Origin: Cellvibrionaceae bacterium 1162T.S.0a.05
GTDB taxonomy: Bacteria > Pseudomonadota > Gammaproteobacteria > Pseudomonadales > Cellvibrionaceae
Direction: 5' to 3'
NCBI GenBank assembly: GCA_000964245.1
Contig: LANB01000001.1
Coordinates: 4,157,501 to 4,221,500 of the forward strand
Length of the DNA: 64,000 bases
The first letter of the stretch is position 1, and each line of letters starts with the position of its first letter. The notes below the pieces were generated by a model. The model was not told the origin of the DNA. It saw only the letters and a list, made by a program, of their open reading frames with translations, and did not search any database. Below are positions 9,097 through 18,933 of the stretch, piece by piece. The position numbers and the translations under genes are program-made.

Positions 9097-9500
9097 GGGT
9101 TCATTTAAGGCCTAGTGTAACACCGACGAAATGCCCAAAAAACCTGAACCTGGCCTGAAATTAGCAAAGTAAACTGCTGATTTCGCTCAGGTTATTCCCC
9201 ATTCGGTACTTGTCTATCCTGCCCCTTCGCAGAGCTTCACCGCCATCTCCCAAGACCAACACCGACAAAATGCAATTCGGGTGCGATTTCCTTTCACAAA
9301 ACTTGAGCGAAAATACATTTTTCACGTTGCAATTAAGACCCCCGTGAAATTTTAGGCGGAGCCATCCCCATTATTTGTTAAACATTTACAATGCTTCAGA
9401 ATACGGTAAAGGCCAAAACCCAAAGCCGAATAACTTTGATTAAAACACCTTAAACGAGTAAGCATTTTTGACACCTCTAACACTCAAAAAAGGAGACGTC
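9097..9500. promoter_or_regulatory. Divergent intergenic region
   Basis: About 400 bp between a minus-strand gene (start 9096) and a plus-strand gene (start 9501). It must hold promoters for both directions. No clear operator, terminator or RNA gene seen. A candidate minimal -10 region is near 9430 (AATAACTTTGATTAAAAC), but this is weak. Confidence 0.35.
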
Positions 9501-9755
9501 ATGAACACGCACACACAAACCTGGCTCACCGAAAGAGAAAACCACGACAACCCCCTTACGCAAAGGGAACTGGAAGTATTGCAGGAATTTAAATTGGGGA
9601 AGAGTATCAAGGAAGTGTCGGAAAGCTTGAATATATCCACTAACACCGTCTGCTCCCATTGCAAAAACCTCTACAAAAAATTGGGAGTGAATTCCCGGCA
9701 AAAAGCGATCATTGTTTCCCGGAAATTTCTCAAACCTGAATTTCAATATAGTTAA
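9501..9755 (+). CDS. Stand-alone LuxR-type HTH regulator
   Basis: 84 residues from ATG 9501, which has AGGAG 5 nt upstream; a longer frame from 9468 lacks this. Almost the whole protein is a GerE/LuxR helix-turn-helix: LTQRELEVLQEFKLGKS, IKEVSESLNIS, TNTVCSHCKNLYKKLGVNSR. There is no receiver or ligand-binding domain, so it resembles HTH-only regulators. It lies 32 bp upstream of the arylsulfate sulfotransferase gene on the same strand and probably shares its transcript, suggesting local control of that gene, but the target and signal are unknown. Confidence 0.85.
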   Translation: MNTHTQTWLTERENHDNPLTQRELEVLQEFKLGKSIKEVSESLNISTNTVCSHCKNLYKKLGVNSRQKAIIVSRKFLKPEFQYS

Positions 9756-9787
9756 ACCTTTTATAAAAAAAAACTGAAAGGTCTTTT

Positions 9788-11662
9788 ATGTTTCGTCGCT
9801 GCTTAGCTATTTTTGTTGGAGTGATCTTCTTCGCTTTTCAAGTGAGTGCCAACCCGGATTTCCCTTTCTGGCAACGATCAGATTTCGTTCTTGAAAAACT
9901 GTATACAAAAGAAGCTGGTAATGTTACGGTCGAAACACACTATTATTTTGCGGCGCGCTCGCTGGAAGTTGTAGGTGGTGGCTGGGATCGCGAATGCCTC
10001 ATGAATATGGCATTCCCGAATATCGGAAGTTATGCCGGGTTTAGCAATCGCAGAACACTATGGGCGTGGCGACATCGCCACCTTGTGAATGAACTTGGCT
10101 GTGCTCCGGAAAATAACGACGAAATCCTGGAATTGCGTTTCAGCGATGATAGCTTTGCACGCATCCCCACCTCTGTTCTCGTACAGACCGAATTTGATCA
10201 TAGCGCTGCCACACTCACACTGGCTTTCACAAACGCAGAAATAATTCAGTTACCCTTGAGATTCTCAGGTTCACTTGGACTCAGCGCATCAAACATACAA
10301 CTCAACCCCAATGGCACAACCCCCTTATCCGCTTTGGCAAGTTTCTCCACTCCGCTTGAAGGCAGCATTAAAGTTGTCGTACCGGGTAAAGGCCCTAACG
10401 GCATCGCCATTGAACACACCTTTACCGCGCGCAGTGATTTCGAGATCCCTATTCTTGGTCTTTATCCCGATCACAACAACCCCGTTGAATTTCATTTTTA
10501 TAGTACCGAGGGCACACTGCTGTCTGTCGATATTGTCGAGATTCCTACCGCCCCCATATCCTCACTGGCCCCCGATATCAACATTGTTAGCAACACCCTT
10601 GCAGCTGACGATAGTGGTTTATTTATGGAAGTTGGCAGTAAATTCGCATTTGACCAACATGGCGAGTTTCGTTGGGCACTCACCTTGCCGGGGCAAATTT
10701 TTGATCGCCTCGACAACGGCAATTGGTTAATCGGTTCTATCGAAGGTATGGTGGTTTACCACTGGCCCAGCTTTATCGAAGTCGATATGTTGGGCAACAT
10801 TGTTAACAGCTACAAGGTCCCCAATCTCGGTCACCATGAAATTTTTGCAATGAGCACTGGCAATTTTCTGGTTGGCTCGAATTCTGTGGAAATGACTTTT
10901 GAAGGCTTTTTCGATACCGGCACACTGCAGGAAGATACCGTGGTTGAAATCTCCTCGCTCACGGGTGACGTTGTAAAAGAATACGACCTGAATCTTTATC
11001 TCGACCCAAACAGACTACGTGTTGATGAAATGGTGGTTGATGATTGGTTTCATGTGAATTCAGCGGTTCACGATGAAAGTGATGACTCTGTTGTCATCTC
11101 AGGTCGCCTGCAAGGTGTGGTGAAAATTGCTCGGCAGACTGAAGAACTGGTCTGGATTCTCGCCCCGCACGAAGAGTGGCCAACTGAACTCCAGCCTTAT
11201 TTGCTAACACCAGTGAATGCTTTGGGTGAAACCATCGATATTTCGCAAGAAAACTTTTGGCCTTATGGCCAGCACAGCGCCATTGTGCTCGAAAACGGAA
11301 ATATATTGATGTTTGATAATGGCACCAATCGGGGCCTTTACAAACCCGAAGGCGCCTTACCGGAAAATCTTTACAGCCGTGCCGTTGAATACAAAATTGA
11401 CGAACAAGCCATGACCATCGAAAAAGTCTGGGAGTTTGATTACGACCGCTTGATTTACACTTTCGCTACCGGTGACATTGACTACTTAAAAGAAACCCAG
11501 TCGCGGTTAATCAGCTTTTTGTGGTTATCAGACTCTACTTTAAGCACACCTCGCGTTATCGAAGTCGATAGCGAAGATAATATTGTTTTTGAATATATCA
11601 TTAACACCACCACCAACGGCTATCGCTCCGATAAATTCACTTTGTATCAAGGTGTTGATTAG
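9788..11662 (+). CDS. Arylsulfate sulfotransferase (AssT-like)
   Basis: 624 residues with an N-terminal signal peptide (IFVGVIFFAFQVSA). A ~200-residue N-terminal beta domain is followed by a propeller with repeated blades such as GEFRWALTLPG, NGNWLIGS and NILMFDNG. The segments DDWFHVNSAVHD (His422) and YGQHSAIV (His496) match the His-containing blades of bacterial PAPS-independent aryl-sulfate sulfotransferases, where the sulfate is passed through a His intermediate. It would act in the periplasm, moving sulfate between phenolic compounds. No dsbL/dsbI pair, the usual neighbour of enterobacterial assT, is present. Product name is from overall pattern; substrate unknown. Confidence 0.75.
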   Translation: MFRRCLAIFVGVIFFAFQVSANPDFPFWQRSDFVLEKLYTKEAGNVTVETHYYFAARSLEVVGGGWDRECLMNMAFPNIGSYAGFSNRRTLWAWRHRHLVNELGCAPENNDEILELRFSDDSFARIPTSVLVQTEFDHSAATLTLAFTNAEIIQLPLRFSGSLGLSASNIQLNPNGTTPLSALASFSTPLEGSIKVVVPGKGPNGIAIEHTFTARSDFEIPILGLYPDHNNPVEFHFYSTEGTLLSVDIVEIPTAPISSLAPDINIVSNTLAADDSGLFMEVGSKFAFDQHGEFRWALTLPGQIFDRLDNGNWLIGSIEGMVVYHWPSFIEVDMLGNIVNSYKVPNLGHHEIFAMSTGNFLVGSNSVEMTFEGFFDTGTLQEDTVVEISSLTGDVVKEYDLNLYLDPNRLRVDEMVVDDWFHVNSAVHDESDDSVVISGRLQGVVKIARQTEELVWILAPHEEWPTELQPYLLTPVNALGETIDISQENFWPYGQHSAIVLENGNILMFDNGTNRGLYKPEGALPENLYSRAVEYKIDEQAMTIEKVWEFDYDRLIYTFATGDIDYLKETQSRLISFLWLSDSTLSTPRVIEVDSEDNIVFEYIINTTTNGYRSDKFTLYQGVD

Positions 11663-11805
11663 TTTCTACTTAATTCCAGCACGCCAAACTGAAAACTAAA
11701 ACGTTTTCATACGCCTAATTTCACTTTCACTTGCTACTATTCAGCCCGCATTCACCTGGGCAACATTACCCTCGTTTTTCCGAATTTTTTAAAAGGAAAT
11801 ATCTT

Positions 11806-14589
11806 ATGATCGGAAATCTGGCTCTATTTCGGTTAACTTCACTCCTGCTTGTTCCAATATTCATCAGCCTTATTGCTTGCGGAGGCGGCAAATCCGAACC
11901 CTCAACGAATAGTGGCGGCGCCCCTGAAACCGGCAATGGGAATAACAGCGGGGGCGAAACGGGTAATACCGGCACAGCCGGCTCGACCACTGCTAGCTTC
12001 GATCTGAATGCGCCACTAAATGAATCACAATGTTCTGAAATTAGTCAATTTGTGTGGCGGGAAGGACAGTGCTTTGTCAGCGGTAACCCGGCAGTAGAGA
12101 AAGTACATCTTCTTCGAGCACTGCCAGAAGGCGACCGCGAAAGTTTAATCACCTGGTTGACCTCGCTGGAGAAAACCGGCTCCTTTGAAGCTATCTTTCC
12201 AAACTGGGAAGACGGCACAAGCAACGGCTCGGAGTTAACAACGGGGCCGGAATCCCCAAGCCAGTATATTGATTCCAACTTATTTTCAATGGTGCATGGC
12301 GAAAGCAATTTCCTACACACCAACGAAGGCACGCTTATACTGAGTTCGCCCTCTCTGGACAATCGGTTTTTCACTTTGTCGAGTAGCCGCCAACACAGTA
12401 TTGATAACACTCTGATTGAATACAAGGAAGCCAGTATTACTATAGACAGCAGCCACTTCGTCATTAATCTTTTCGGTGAAGAAATCTACCGCTTTAACCC
12501 TATCACGCAATTGCGCATCAGTGCCCATATAAAAACCCAGCAAAGTGCGAAGCAGCTTGACGAGCCCTATACACTTGAAATTAATCATGCTACTTCGATG
12601 CCAAATGCCACCCTGCAAGGCCATGTATTTATCGATGCAGTATTAAACAGCATCAAAGCTGACGACAATAGCAAAACGCTACTGCGCAACGTTCTTGGGT
12701 TAAGTGCTAAATTTGACGATAACGATATTGTTTTTGCCGATGATATAGGCCTTTCACTTCCCGCATTCAGGTTAGATAAAGGAGAAGAACACACAAGCTT
12801 ATTCTCTACCACGCACAACACCGTATATATGGATAAAACCCAAGCCGAATCGCTTGTTGCGTTAAACACCCTAAGCACAAGTATCAATGCCCTTTTTCGA
12901 TCCAGAGCAATACCTTTACTTCAATTAACAGACAGCGAAAGCCTTCTCCAGATTACCGCGCAATTTGATGCCGATGCTAGCGAAGACGAAACTCTTTCAT
13001 CTGTAATCACAACACCCTATTTGCTCTCTGAAATCACTAGCCAAATAGAGAATATCGAAACCTATACATTGGACGTTGAATCCACTCAAATCGAAGTGCC
13101 AGTACTTCCCTTGAATGCTTTTACTGAACTGAACAAGCGTATCGATGCCATACAAGATAGCGCCGATATTTTATTTGTTTCACCCTCACAATGGCAGGCC
13201 TACCCTAACTACTCTGACGCAATCGCTCCACTTAGTATCCTGATTGAAAATGAAGCGACATTTAGCCGCTTGCTTGTGAACAATGAGGAAACAAAAGAGC
13301 GCATATTAAACATGGCTTTACCACCCTACTATCCACTTGTATTCTCACCAACCAGCGATGATGTATTGGATATGGGTTGGTGGCGACGTGACCTTAAAAA
13401 TTTAGTCGATGCGACTCTCGATAATGTCGCTGAAGACACTCAAAACACCCAAGAGTACCTCAGTATCTTCAGCCTTTGGTTCGAAGATAAAGCAGCAGAA
13501 AGCCAGACAGGAGGTTTTTACCCTTTGCTTCATCAGAAATTTCTGTCTATTTTCTCATCCCTGAATCCAGAGCTTTTTCATATTTATCGCGAGAGCTTAA
13601 GCCTGTTCATTATTGAGCTCGCCTACCGTGGACAACTCGAGCGCGACGAACTCATGAGTGATGAAGTGCTGGTGGCAGCCATAGATGCTGCGGGGCTCGA
13701 ATTTTCCGAATTACTTATTCCAGAAATCGAAAGCGCCGGCCGCCCTATTTATCAACCCCTTGAAAGCCGCTGGCAGTTCGATGAAAGTGCCTTACAGCGA
13801 ATTAAAATCACATCCGAATTACTGAGCGATAGCTTCAAAACACGTGTTCGAGAACACGACTCGCTAGCAAACCAATTTGCCATCGACGATATCGCAACAC
13901 GTATTTATTCTTTATACGATACTGTTGAAAACCTCAATGCCTACCTCGATCAGAAAACAACTGCACTCACAGCACTGGAAACCTTTAGTAACCAGGACTC
14001 AACAAAGATCAGTAGCCAGGAACTCTTCACAAACGGGCTCACTCGCTTGGCAGAGCGCGCATATGACGAGAATTGGAATATGCAAACTTATACTGATCTC
14101 GCGACAGTAATATCATTCAGCTATCCACGAGGCATCGCTTCCGAAGCGTCATCATGCCAACAAAGCTCACTAATCGAAATCACGGAGTGCCAGCGGCGAT
14201 TGAGTGCTGACCACTATGCACGATTGACAACAACATTGGGCCAGGGTTATCTCGCCAGCTATGAAGGCGGGCAAAAACCCTACGTGGTAAACGCTGATAT
14301 TTTTATAGAGATTGATGAAGCTATTGCGCAAATTGAGGCGCTGCGCAATACAAGTTTAAACTCTGTTGATATTGATTTTGAGTTAGCTATTGAAAATGGA
14401 ATCTGGCTGAGTTGCGATCTCGACGAACTCCAAATTAATATCAATGAGGCCAGAGCAAGTATCGCTGATTACCTCGCACTGGTCGAGCAAGACCCGCTTC
14501 CTCCCCTATTCAGTGACGCCTACAATTTGCAGCAAAATACAAAAAACGACTTTCTTGAAATTATCGACCGCTGCCCCCGCTCAGAATAA
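11806..14589 (+). CDS. Large lipoprotein of unknown function
   Basis: About 927 residues from ATG 11806, chosen because AAGGA lies just upstream and the protein then opens with a lipoprotein signal (lipobox SLIAC, then Gly-Gly-Gly). A Gly/Asn/Thr/Ser-rich linker covers about residues 28-65. The rest is a long acidic, mixed alpha/beta protein with no recognisable domain; paired Cys residues occur near both ends (QCSEI...GQCFV, and SSCQQ...TECQR near residue 790). It follows the sulfotransferase gene by 143 bp on the same strand. Probably an outer-membrane-attached surface protein. Confidence 0.75.
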   Translation: MIGNLALFRLTSLLLVPIFISLIACGGGKSEPSTNSGGAPETGNGNNSGGETGNTGTAGSTTASFDLNAPLNESQCSEISQFVWREGQCFVSGNPAVEKVHLLRALPEGDRESLITWLTSLEKTGSFEAIFPNWEDGTSNGSELTTGPESPSQYIDSNLFSMVHGESNFLHTNEGTLILSSPSLDNRFFTLSSSRQHSIDNTLIEYKEASITIDSSHFVINLFGEEIYRFNPITQLRISAHIKTQQSAKQLDEPYTLEINHATSMPNATLQGHVFIDAVLNSIKADDNSKTLLRNVLGLSAKFDDNDIVFADDIGLSLPAFRLDKGEEHTSLFSTTHNTVYMDKTQAESLVALNTLSTSINALFRSRAIPLLQLTDSESLLQITAQFDADASEDETLSSVITTPYLLSEITSQIENIETYTLDVESTQIEVPVLPLNAFTELNKRIDAIQDSADILFVSPSQWQAYPNYSDAIAPLSILIENEATFSRLLVNNEETKERILNMALPPYYPLVFSPTSDDVLDMGWWRRDLKNLVDATLDNVAEDTQNTQEYLSIFSLWFEDKAAESQTGGFYPLLHQKFLSIFSSLNPELFHIYRESLSLFIIELAYRGQLERDELMSDEVLVAAIDAAGLEFSELLIPEIESAGRPIYQPLESRWQFDESALQRIKITSELLSDSFKTRVREHDSLANQFAIDDIATRIYSLYDTVENLNAYLDQKTTALTALETFSNQDSTKISSQELFTNGLTRLAERAYDENWNMQTYTDLATVISFSYPRGIASEASSCQQSSLIEITECQRRLSADHYARLTTTLGQGYLASYEGGQKPYVVNADIFIEIDEAIAQIEALRNTSLNSVDIDFELAIENGIWLSCDLDELQININEARASIADYLALVEQDPLPPLFSDAYNLQQNTKNDFLEIIDRCPRSE

Positions 14590-14592
14590 TAG

Positions 14593-14640
14593 TTTTGCGG
14601 GCAACAACATCTTCAACACTGCTTGTTGTTGCCTGCAAAA
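14593..14640. terminator. Bidirectional terminator hairpin between convergent genes
   Basis: Arms 14593-14609 and 14624-14640 form a 17-bp stem with one G-T pair (TTTTGCGGGCAACAACA / TGTTGTTGCCTGCAAAA) and a 14-nt loop. The stem has A/T tracts at its base on both strands and lies 4 bp after the plus-strand stop and 26 bp after the convergent minus-strand stop. Confidence 0.75.
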
Positions 14641-14665
14641 CTGCAACCCTGTTTTCAAGTTTCGG

Positions 14666-15121
14666 CTACCGGGCAACAAACTGTCGATCGTCAGAAAAAC
14701 TATCACGAGCGATGAAAGTAAAGCCATTTAGTAATGATTGGTTTGATGCATTGTGCCTACCACCGCGCATACCCTCGCCTTCAATCGGGGCCAAGAGCGG
14801 GGCAAACAACAATAAAACCAAAATAAGCAAGGACAAAATTCCTATTACCAGGCGGTAATTGTGTTCACGCGCTGCCCTACCCCGAATGGCCTGTTTAATA
14901 AACTTGATGTGTAAAAAAAGATGTAAACTCATCAAAAACAGAAAGCCGACAGAGACATAAAAATGAATATCACCCCACTGATGGCGAGTCAGCCCCCAGA
15001 TATTTGCACCACTGCTGCCCGGCGGTAAACTGAATTTCAAAAGTGCGCCGGTTGAGATCAGGGCGCAAAGGCCGATAAAGGAAAAAAGATCAGTAAATTT
15101 GATCAGGGATGCTTTGCTCAT
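14666..15121 (-). CDS. DUF4405/cytochrome b561-like membrane protein
   Basis: 151 residues with three hydrophobic segments (about residues 10-30, 53-73 and 88-110). His residues fall in and beside the helices: LTRHQWGDIHFYVSVG and LHLFLHIKF. This is the pattern of DUF4405 or cytochrome-b561-like proteins, in which such His pairs ligate heme. The start is ATG 15121. It is convergent with the large lipoprotein gene, with a strong hairpin between. No redox partner gene is adjacent. Heme binding is inferred from the His spacing. Confidence 0.65.
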   Translation of the reverse strand: MSKASLIKFTDLFSFIGLCALISTGALLKFSLPPGSSGANIWGLTRHQWGDIHFYVSVGFLFLMSLHLFLHIKFIKQAIRGRAAREHNYRLVIGILSLLILVLLLFAPLLAPIEGEGMRGGRHNASNQSLLNGFTFIARDSFSDDRQFVAR

Positions 15122-15209
15122 TGATACCCGACCTGCGGTTAGGGGAGATAACTAACAGTATCGTAATCGGACAGGAATTCCTAGCGGTCAAAATGCAGAC
15201 AGCAGCCAA

Positions 15210-15869
15210 TTAATCCACACCTCGAACCTGAATATTCAGGGTTACCTCCTCCCTGGAGGTTTGAACTAACTTTAGCGGAAAATCCGGAAAAGCTGTTTTA
15301 CCTTGTGTTGTGCTATTGGTCTTATCCGCGCGCTGACACCACAACCTGATCCCTTCAAATTCCTTGTGGGACTCAAAAGGTGCACAAACTGTGAGTAAGG
15401 GCTGCTTTCGATCTGCAACAGCCGAAGCATCTACTTTACTATGCTTACTAAAATAGTGGGTTAGCTCAAACAGCTCACTACAGTAATTGTGTGTGGGGTT
15501 GGCTGCGTTCCCTACACAGATATGGGCAAAAGTTGGTATCCACTGGCAGCGGCTGTAGGACGAAAGCTCATTTCTGGGAAAGGTTATTGTATGCCGCCCA
15601 TCCTTGATTTCCGGCAAGTAGTAACGGGAGACTCGGCGAGCAGACTCACCAGCAAACAAGGCCCAGTCTTTACATTTTTTATGGTCGTTGCTCGCTAAAT
15701 ACTCCACCTTGATCGCGTAATTGTAACCCTCATCAATTTGGCCGACCAGGGTCTCGGTAACAACGTTATCCTTGGGCGTGAGCTTGCTGCCTTTATCATC
15801 ACAACTCGAAAATAGAACAACAAGACAACCAATAATTAAAACACGACAAAACTCGCCTTTAAACAACAC
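15210..15869 (-). CDS. Hypothetical lipoprotein
   Basis: 219 residues from GTG 15869, with GGAG 4 nt upstream. Lipoprotein signal with lipobox FSSC followed by Asp-Asp, which in enterobacteria would favour retention in the inner membrane. The mature part contains six or seven Cys residues (KKCKDW, SRCQW, HICVG, NYCSE, TVCAPF, LWCQR), suggesting disulfides. Family not recognised. It lies 88 bp upstream of the DUF4405-like gene on the same strand. Confidence 0.7.
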   Translation of the reverse strand: MLFKGEFCRVLIIGCLVVLFSSCDDKGSKLTPKDNVVTETLVGQIDEGYNYAIKVEYLASNDHKKCKDWALFAGESARRVSRYYLPEIKDGRHTITFPRNELSSYSRCQWIPTFAHICVGNAANPTHNYCSELFELTHYFSKHSKVDASAVADRKQPLLTVCAPFESHKEFEGIRLWCQRADKTNSTTQGKTAFPDFPLKLVQTSREEVTLNIQVRGVD

Positions 15870-15982
15870 TGCGCTCCAATACTAACCATCGTTTTTTGCA
15901 TATTCTACCGCTTTCGCGGCTGGATCACAGTGGTATCAGGATTTTTCTTCTTAACATGAGGTGTGCGTAATATTCATTTAAC

Positions 15983-16834
15983 TTATTCAACTCGATTTCT
16001 ACTAATCAGAAAATAAGTGATGAGTGCGACCAAGCCCCATATACTCAGCATAGTGATATTTGCTTCCAATCTGGTTTCGCCAAAATCCATGGAATGCAAA
16101 ACAGACATAATAGAATTTATTCCACCATGAACGAGAACAGCAGGCCAAATACTGCCTGAATTTAATGTCAACCACGCCATTAACACCGAAATACAAACTG
16201 TTGAAACTGGGAAAAACAGGAATGCTCCTAAAACAGGATATTGCGGGAAATTAAATCCATTCAGGACAAGAGGAAAGTGCCACAAGGCCCATAGCAAACC
16301 CAAAAAGACAATGGACTTCAGGAGACTATTTTTCTCCAGCAGCTTCTTTTGAAGAAAACCTCGCCATCCAAGCTCTTCCCCAAGGGCAAGAACCCCCACC
16401 ATCAGTGACAAGAGCGCGCCTGAAAGGTACAACCTTATCAAGAACAAGGTATAGCCCTGTTTCCCTGTATCAATTAACAAGAGATCATTTAAAACCCTAA
16501 CACCATCATTTTCGAAAACAAAAAAGGTATTTACCCCAAAATCCAATATTTCAATGACCTTTACAGTAAAAAGTGTTATCGCCGTGGGTAGAATTAAGGC
16601 TAACAAGAGATAACCAGCTTTTCCGATTTTCCAACTAAAATAACTCAGGGATGATCTTGTATAAAAGAGATAAATTATTGCGCCAACACCAGGGAAAAAC
16701 ATCATGACGACAATAAGCGGCTTGAATAAAGTGTATTCTTCCCCTCCCTTTGCAATTACAAACCCTTGCAACAACCAGGAAAGAAGTATCAGAGTAAAAA
16801 TATAGATCCATACGCCTTTATTCAGCTTGATCAT
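15983..16834 (-). CDS. CPBP family intramembrane glutamic endopeptidase
   Basis: 283 residues with about eight hydrophobic segments. The three CPBP/CAAX-protease motifs are present: EELGWRG (Glu153-Glu154 and Arg158), LLWALWHFP (His186) and the VHGGINS motif near residue 236. The family includes prenyl-CAAX proteases and bacterial bacteriocin-immunity proteins; the bacterial substrate is usually unknown. Starts at ATG 16834. No bacteriocin precursor is visible nearby. Confidence 0.85.
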   Translation of the reverse strand: MIKLNKGVWIYIFTLILLSWLLQGFVIAKGGEEYTLFKPLIVVMMFFPGVGAIIYLFYTRSSLSYFSWKIGKAGYLLLALILPTAITLFTVKVIEILDFGVNTFFVFENDGVRVLNDLLLIDTGKQGYTLFLIRLYLSGALLSLMVGVLALGEELGWRGFLQKKLLEKNSLLKSIVFLGLLWALWHFPLVLNGFNFPQYPVLGAFLFFPVSTVCISVLMAWLTLNSGSIWPAVLVHGGINSIMSVLHSMDFGETRLEANITMLSIWGLVALITYFLISRNRVE

Positions 16835-17037
16835 ATCTATATCTACCTACGATATCGAAAAAGAACTATCAAATATAAAGAAGTAAAAACACAGCAATAG
16901 ATTTAAAATAATGTTAATTTGATTCCATACCAGCGAAAAATCTTCTGTATTGAGGTTAATTTCCCATGTTAACTCTGGTGGCTTTTTAGCCCTTTTGAGC
17001 CAGTAGCCGATTTATGCCGTTTATGAGACGTAAAACC

Positions 17038-17877
17038 TTAAAACAGCGATTTGAGTTCAACCCTATGATCGCCTTTCTCCAGGAGCTTATGAATCGACAG
17101 TTCAATAAATTCTTCAAAATTACTGGAATGCGAAAGATAGATTTTACCCCTATCCAGGTCATAAAGATTTGAATACTGTGTTTTTACCCCTTGGCCATTT
17201 TCATTAGTAAAATCCTGATGAATCGCATTGAGGACAGAAAACCCAAACTCAATCGAAAAGTTATTTACAGAGTGCAACATCGAATAGGCCGTCGAATATC
17301 TTGAACAGGCTTTGGGGTATTCACTCTTTTCAATTAAAGATTGATAAAAATTTGTAGCGATGCGATATTTATCATCAGATTCAATTATTCTATCCCCCTC
17401 CACGATGATTGAATTCCCGGTTTTATCCACATACATGAGTTGGGCTCGACTTAGCTCACTCAGGTCATACTGTTCGAGAATAGATTTAACTTCCAATACG
17501 CTAGAACTGGTTTTCATAATCTGGTTAATAACAGACCAGTCGAAAGCCTTTTTTCCGTCTTTTTCTTTCACTTCAAGAAATGGCATGGCAAAGCCATCGA
17601 ACACCAAGCCTTTTTCATTCATACCACCCTGAGGAAAATAATCAGAATAGCCAAAATATACTGCACCATACTCACTCGAAGAACCCACCTCTATCCACAT
17701 CCATGTATCCGAGCCAGAGTAGTCTTCGTTATTTCCTACAAATGTTTTACCATCAGTCGTATATTTGAACATACTGCAAGCGTATATATTTACTGCCGAC
17801 AATGTCATTGAAATAAACAGCACCAACAATACAAGTATATTGCAATAGAAACGATAATATTTTTTCTTGGCATTCAT
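17038..17877 (-). CDS. Exported Ntn-type linear amide hydrolase (choloylglycine hydrolase/acyltransferase-like)
   Basis: 279 residues. The signal peptide ends in NIYA directly before Cys34, which begins the sequence CSMFKY; signal-peptidase cleavage there would expose Cys as the N-terminal nucleophile of an Ntn hydrolase. Other family marks are FVGNNEDY (residues 46-53), GGMNEKGLVFDG and the later NFYQS and RYSTA segments. The family covers choloylglycine hydrolase, penicillin V acylase and acid-ceramidase-like enzymes, all of which cut linear amide bonds. Substrate unknown. Probably periplasmic. It is flanked by other exported hydrolases. Confidence 0.75.
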   Translation of the reverse strand: MNAKKKYYRFYCNILVLLVLFISMTLSAVNIYACSMFKYTTDGKTFVGNNEDYSGSDTWMWIEVGSSSEYGAVYFGYSDYFPQGGMNEKGLVFDGFAMPFLEVKEKDGKKAFDWSVINQIMKTSSSVLEVKSILEQYDLSELSRAQLMYVDKTGNSIIVEGDRIIESDDKYRIATNFYQSLIEKSEYPKACSRYSTAYSMLHSVNNFSIEFGFSVLNAIHQDFTNENGQGVKTQYSNLYDLDRGKIYLSHSSNFEEFIELSIHKLLEKGDHRVELKSLF

Positions 17878-18010
17878 ATTTTTGGCTTGTCTGATTTAAC
17901 AATGTGCAAACTATAAGCATGATAGCTAGTTAATTTTTCTTTACTCCATCTATTCCCTGATTTGTCAAAATTACCGCTAAACAATCACGTCAAAGCTTAA
18001 CAAAATGCAA

Positions 18011-18901
18011 TTAATCTCCCAGAGATTTTTTCAAGAAGTCATCAACAATTTCAATATATTCAGGCGTAAAGAATTCGGGCGTACTGTGTCCCGCCCCGTG
18101 GACGACCACCAAGCGGGCCGACGCACCGTGTTTGATAAATTGGCCTTCCAGCTCGTGAGACTGATTGATTGGCACCTGATAGTCTTGATCACCATGCATA
18201 ATCAACATCGGAGGGTCATTTTTATCAACGTGGGCTACGGGGCTCGCGAGTTCGGCCAACTCTTTTACCTGATCTACAGGCCGCCCGAGAAGAAGGGCCA
18301 GAGCAGGTGCACGAACATTGATACCATGAGGCGTTGATTGCGCAAGTATGCTTAAAAAGTTTGTGGGCCCAAAGTAATCAACGGTAGCCTGCACGGATGA
18401 GTCGTAATCCAGATAACGGCCCATATTTCCCTCCAGCTTGGTATGCCCATTGGTAACCCCGACCAATGCCGCAAGATGTCCACCCGCAGAAGACCCCCAA
18501 ATTGCAATCTTGTCAGCCCGATAATGGTAGGTTTCTGCATTGGCCCGCAGGAATCGAATCGCGGCTTTTATATCGTGGATAGGTGCAGGAAATTTTTCTT
18601 CCGGTGAAAGCCGGTATTCCACACTCGCAAGTGCATACCCTTTTTCAAGCAACTGTAAAGGCGGGTCTTCTTTCGATCCGCTATGCCAGGCTCCACCGTG
18701 AATCCACACCACCAAAAAAGGATTTTTATTATTTTCAGGCGTATAAATATCCAGCTTTAATTGACGATCCCCGAGTGATGCATAAACCCTATCTTTCAGC
18801 ACGTCGCCATACGCCACCGCCGAAAAACCCGATATTACAAAAGCAAAAATAAAAATGTTTTTTATAATTAACAAAATAACCGTCTTACATGTTTTAAGCA
18901 T
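18011..18901 (-). CDS. Exported alpha/beta hydrolase (BD-FAE-like esterase)
   Basis: 296 residues with a signal peptide (IFIFAFVISGFSAVA). Catalytic marks: HGGAW oxyanion hole at 68-72, GSSAGG elbow with Ser138, acid in HGDQDYQVP and His in GAGHSTPEFF. This is the COG0657 / feruloyl-esterase-like group, often involved in deacylating plant polysaccharides or small esters. Starts at ATG 18901. It lies 32 bp downstream of the DUF900 lipoprotein gene on the same strand, so the two are probably cotranscribed. Confidence 0.85.
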   Translation of the reverse strand: MLKTCKTVILLIIKNIFIFAFVISGFSAVAYGDVLKDRVYASLGDRQLKLDIYTPENNKNPFLVVWIHGGAWHSGSKEDPPLQLLEKGYALASVEYRLSPEEKFPAPIHDIKAAIRFLRANAETYHYRADKIAIWGSSAGGHLAALVGVTNGHTKLEGNMGRYLDYDSSVQATVDYFGPTNFLSILAQSTPHGINVRAPALALLLGRPVDQVKELAELASPVAHVDKNDPPMLIMHGDQDYQVPINQSHELEGQFIKHGASARLVVVHGAGHSTPEFFTPEYIEIVDDFLKKSLGD

Positions 18902-18933
18902 TATTCGTTACCGCTATTAAAATATTCTTAAGG

